Assembly (NCBI GenBank): GCA_035458525.1
Contig: DATHZQ010000073.1
Span: 1-33,714, forward strand
Direction of reading: 5' to 3'
DNA from: DATHZQ01 sp035458525
GTDB lineage: Bacteria > Actinomycetota > Acidimicrobiia > Spongiisociales > UBA5794
Length of the DNA stretch: 33,714 nucleotides
Shown here: positions 31,723-33,714 of the stretch, in pieces
Position numbering within the stretch: position 1 is the first letter of the stretch
How the letters are laid out: every line of letters starts with the position of its first letter
Made by a program: the position numbers and the translations under genes
The notes under the pieces: model-generated
The model's database searches: none
What the model saw: the letters and a program-made list of their open reading frames with translations, nothing else
Told to the model about the DNA's origin: nothing

Positions 31723-32034
31723 GGTCGCCTGTCAGCTACCAGTGAGGCTGACGCGGTGATCACCTATTTGCGAGCATTACGGCCCGTACACCACGAACGT
31801 GGACGCTTCTTTGGGTTGCAGTTTGGGTTGCAGTCGAGGACTGATCTGCGAAACGGTTGATGTCGCACAGGACGATGCGCATCGGCTCCTCGGCTGCGAG
31901 GTAACAGCGGGTACCTACGGCACTAGATGCGGAATATCGGGTGCGGAATGCTGATTGGAGATACCTGGTCGTGCGGAGGAGCCGGCGTCGGCAGAGGATT
32001 CGGCTCGTAGCTGCGACAATGGAGGAGGTCCAGC
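31723..32034. other. Non-coding gap with IS end and promoter region of the beta-helix gene
   Basis: About 310 nt with no gene I can support. The left part should be the outer end of the IS256 element; it contains the small palindrome CCACGAACGTGG (31791-31802) and a tandem 12-bp repeat (31810-31833). The right part precedes the Tat-exported beta-helix gene and ends with GGAGGAGG at 32021-32028. No clear promoter box was found. Confidence 0.5.
31810..31833. repeat. Tandem 12-bp direct repeat
   Basis: TTTGGGTTGCAG occurs twice in immediate succession. It lies near the expected outer end of the IS256 remnant and could be a duplication made during insertion or simple slippage. No further copies were seen nearby. 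Confidence 0.7.
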
Positions 32035-33714
32035 ATGAGTGGAGACATCACTCGACGGAGGTTCATCCAAGCCACGGGAGCGGCCGCCCTGGGAACGAGC
32101 TCTATTCTCACGCGAGGCGCGGGCTTTGGACTTGCTGCTCAACCGCCGGCCGCCAGCACGGTGGTATTCCCGACTGGGGTCGACGTGAGCCACGAATATG
32201 CCCTTCGCGGCCCCAATGCGCCACTTGATTGGTTCTTTCCGCCCGACGTCATCGACGTCGTGGGTGCTGCAGTGCCCGTCTACTTCGGCAACATCTTCAG
32301 CCCCGATGCTCTCGAGGTGATGGCCGCAATCCACGGCGGCCGCGCCGAGGATTATTGGAGACCGGTGCGGTGGGACTTCGACGCCGCCGTGCACGCATGG
32401 CTGCCGACGTTCCTCACCGACCCGTACCCGGGTTCCTACCCGCAGAGCGGCCGTAGCTACCCGGGTGGAGGACACATCCTCTTGAAGGCCACCGACGAGG
32501 CCGGGACGCCCACTGCGTTCAATCTCGGGACGACACCGGGCATGTTGTCGTGGTCGCTGGAGATCGGCGGCAACTGCGTTCTCGAAGGTGAGATCCTCGA
32601 CGATACGTACGATGCCCCGGAAACGCTCGCTGGCAAGCCACGGATGACCGAGCTCGTCAACGGTCTCGCCGGGATCGGCGTGAACTTCTACCGGATCGAC
32701 ACAGGGTCGTACATTGGCGCCGCCACGGAGGTCGAGTTCCGCAACCTCGTGCTGCGGGGCGCCGGCGTATGGCCTATCGCCATCTACGGATCACCTTGGA
32801 TGAGCGACAAGATCGATGTCCTTGCAGAGAATGTCCACGTCGTCGATCTGTGGAGCCCGACAGGCATCCTGGGGAGCGTTGGTGGGGGGTTCCTCGGCCA
32901 CAACAACGCCGGCGACTTTCATCTCAGAGACTGCAGTACGCACGTCCGCAACGGCGGTATTGCCGATTTTGCCGTTGGCGCCTTGTACGCAGCCAATCCG
33001 TGGGATACCACGGTGGACGTAGAGATCACAGGCTGCGACTTTGCGCTCCCCTCCTTGCCGTTCGGTTCAGCCGGGATCGTATTGGCAGGCGGGCAGGGAA
33101 ACTTCCATGGAGAAGCACTCTGCCGTGACAACAGCGTCGACGCCGACATCGCCTTCGAGGTTGTCGGCGACTGGGTCGGCACCGTCAACATCGCTCACAA
33201 TCCCGGACCGAGGGGTGCCGTCACGGGACGGAAGATCGGGTGCCTGGTCGGCACACCCAAAGACGGCGCCAACGTCACGATCGAACACAACCACATTCAC
33301 GTGGATTCAGCGACGAGTGCGGCCACCGCGCTGCCCGTTTCCGCAGGAGTTCTCGGCTGGGAGTTCAGCTACACGAGCATGATCCTGGCAGGCTTCGATG
33401 CGGTCCCAGTCCCCAGTCACGCCGTGGTCCGCAACAACACCTTCACGGGCACAGCCGACGTCGGCGTTGCCGTCGGCGGCGTCAATGCCGTCAACGTGGC
33501 AGCGGAGAACGTGTTTGTAGCCAACAACCTGAGCGGACTCGACGCAACGATGGGTTTGACGTACGCCTTCAGCGAAGAGACCGCCGACAACGTGGTGATC
33601 GGGAACACAGCGGGCACGTCGAACGTCGTCGAGGGGAACGAGAGCAATGCATTCACCGGCAGCGGCTTCCAAGGACTCGGCGCCGAGGCTGCCGAGCGCC
33701 TCACATCGGCCATG
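32035..33714 (+). CDS. Tat-exported parallel beta-helix protein (3' end outside window)
   Basis: An open frame of 560 codons that runs off the right edge. The ATG at 32035 has GGAGGAGG 6 nt upstream. The N-terminus GDITRRRFIQATGAAALG is a twin-arginine signal. The mature part from about residue 215 shows repeated short strands with N at the turns (EFRNLVLRGAGV, VRNNTFTGTADVG, AAENVFVANNLSG, TADNVVIGNTAG), the pattern of a right-handed parallel beta-helix as in pectate lyase-like and carbohydrate-active proteins. No catalytic set can be named. Acidic and Gly/Val-rich composition fits an extracellular protein. The C-terminus and any anchor are not visible. It stands next to IS remnants, so it could be acquired DNA. 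Confidence 0.8.
   Translation, partial: MSGDITRRRFIQATGAAALGTSSILTRGAGFGLAAQPPAASTVVFPTGVDVSHEYALRGPNAPLDWFFPPDVIDVVGAAVPVYFGNIFSPDALEVMAAIHGGRAEDYWRPVRWDFDAAVHAWLPTFLTDPYPGSYPQSGRSYPGGGHILLKATDEAGTPTAFNLGTTPGMLSWSLEIGGNCVLEGEILDDTYDAPETLAGKPRMTELVNGLAGIGVNFYRIDTGSYIGAATEVEFRNLVLRGAGVWPIAIYGSPWMSDKIDVLAENVHVVDLWSPTGILGSVGGGFLGHNNAGDFHLRDCSTHVRNGGIADFAVGALYAANPWDTTVDVEITGCDFALPSLPFGSAGIVLAGGQGNFHGEALCRDNSVDADIAFEVVGDWVGTVNIAHNPGPRGAVTGRKIGCLVGTPKDGANVTIEHNHIHVDSATSAATALPVSAGVLGWEFSYTSMILAGFDAVPVPSHAVVRNNTFTGTADVGVAVGGVNAVNVAAENVFVANNLSGLDATMGLTYAFSEETADNVVIGNTAGTSNVVEGNESNAFTGSGFQGLGAEAAERLTSAM

Noticed and set aside
32035..33714. CRISPR, tandem-repeat protein or phage tail protein at the right edge
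   Set aside because: The repeats are only loose beta-helix periodicity in the protein; there are no DNA repeats with spacers and the Tat signal argues against a phage tail.

Overview
The window looks like chromosomal DNA of a high-GC actinobacterium. The third codon position is strongly GC, GTG and TTG starts are common, there are two mycothiol-type DinB-fold enzymes, the fused mutase is of the IcmF type, and several genes have a TANNNT box only 6-10 nt before the start codon, as in leaderless actinobacterial transcripts. A lineage such as the Acidimicrobiia is my inference; no taxonomic marker other than rnpB is present and I could not search it.

Left part (1-6.1 kb): the end of a sulfur-relay operon (DUF1641 protein, TusE/DsrC-like carrier, DsrE2-like protein) closed by a strong terminator. 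A DUF302 gene follows, then a very large signalling protein that fuses two class III nucleotide cyclase domains, an AAA-type ATPase and a TPR tail. Next (6.1-9.9 kb) come a secreted protein of unknown function with a truncated second copy of its C-terminus, rnpB (RNase P RNA) on the plus strand, an AqpZ-like aquaporin and a lipoprotein. At 10.0-10.7 kb two half-length TauE/SafE-like genes overlap by 4 nt, followed by a Tat-exported multicopper oxidase (10.9-13.0 kb) and a very strong convergent hairpin.

Middle part (13-25 kb): a minus-strand block with a YdjM-like membrane protein, a coiled-coil zinc-ribbon protein and a NIF3-like protein, then two overlapping metal/mycothiol DinB-fold genes. 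On the plus strand are msrA and a heterodimeric ABC exporter whose two halves show complementary motif degeneracy. On the minus strand follow a patatin remnant, a LamG-like protein, homogentisate dioxygenase, and a purple-acid-phosphatase-like enzyme coupled to a 4-TM protein.

Right part (25-33.7 kb): a MarR-family regulator diverges from a 1110-residue fused acyl-CoA mutase (IcmF). A perfect palindrome lies over the MarR start and over the possible -35 element of icmF, so the pair reads as a self-contained switch. After icmF the DNA becomes degenerate (29-32 kb): a frameshifted OmpA-like protein, a regulator that keeps an AraC-type sensor domain but loses its DNA-binding part, and joined fragments of IS110 and IS256 transposases. 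The window ends inside a Tat-exported parallel beta-helix protein.

I found no CRISPR array, no tRNA or rRNA gene, and no obvious prophage or defence island. The most interesting items are the MarR/icmF switch, the split TauE/SafE pair, the tandem cyclase-ATPase protein, the duplicated secreted protein cut off at rnpB, and the recurring leaderless start pattern.
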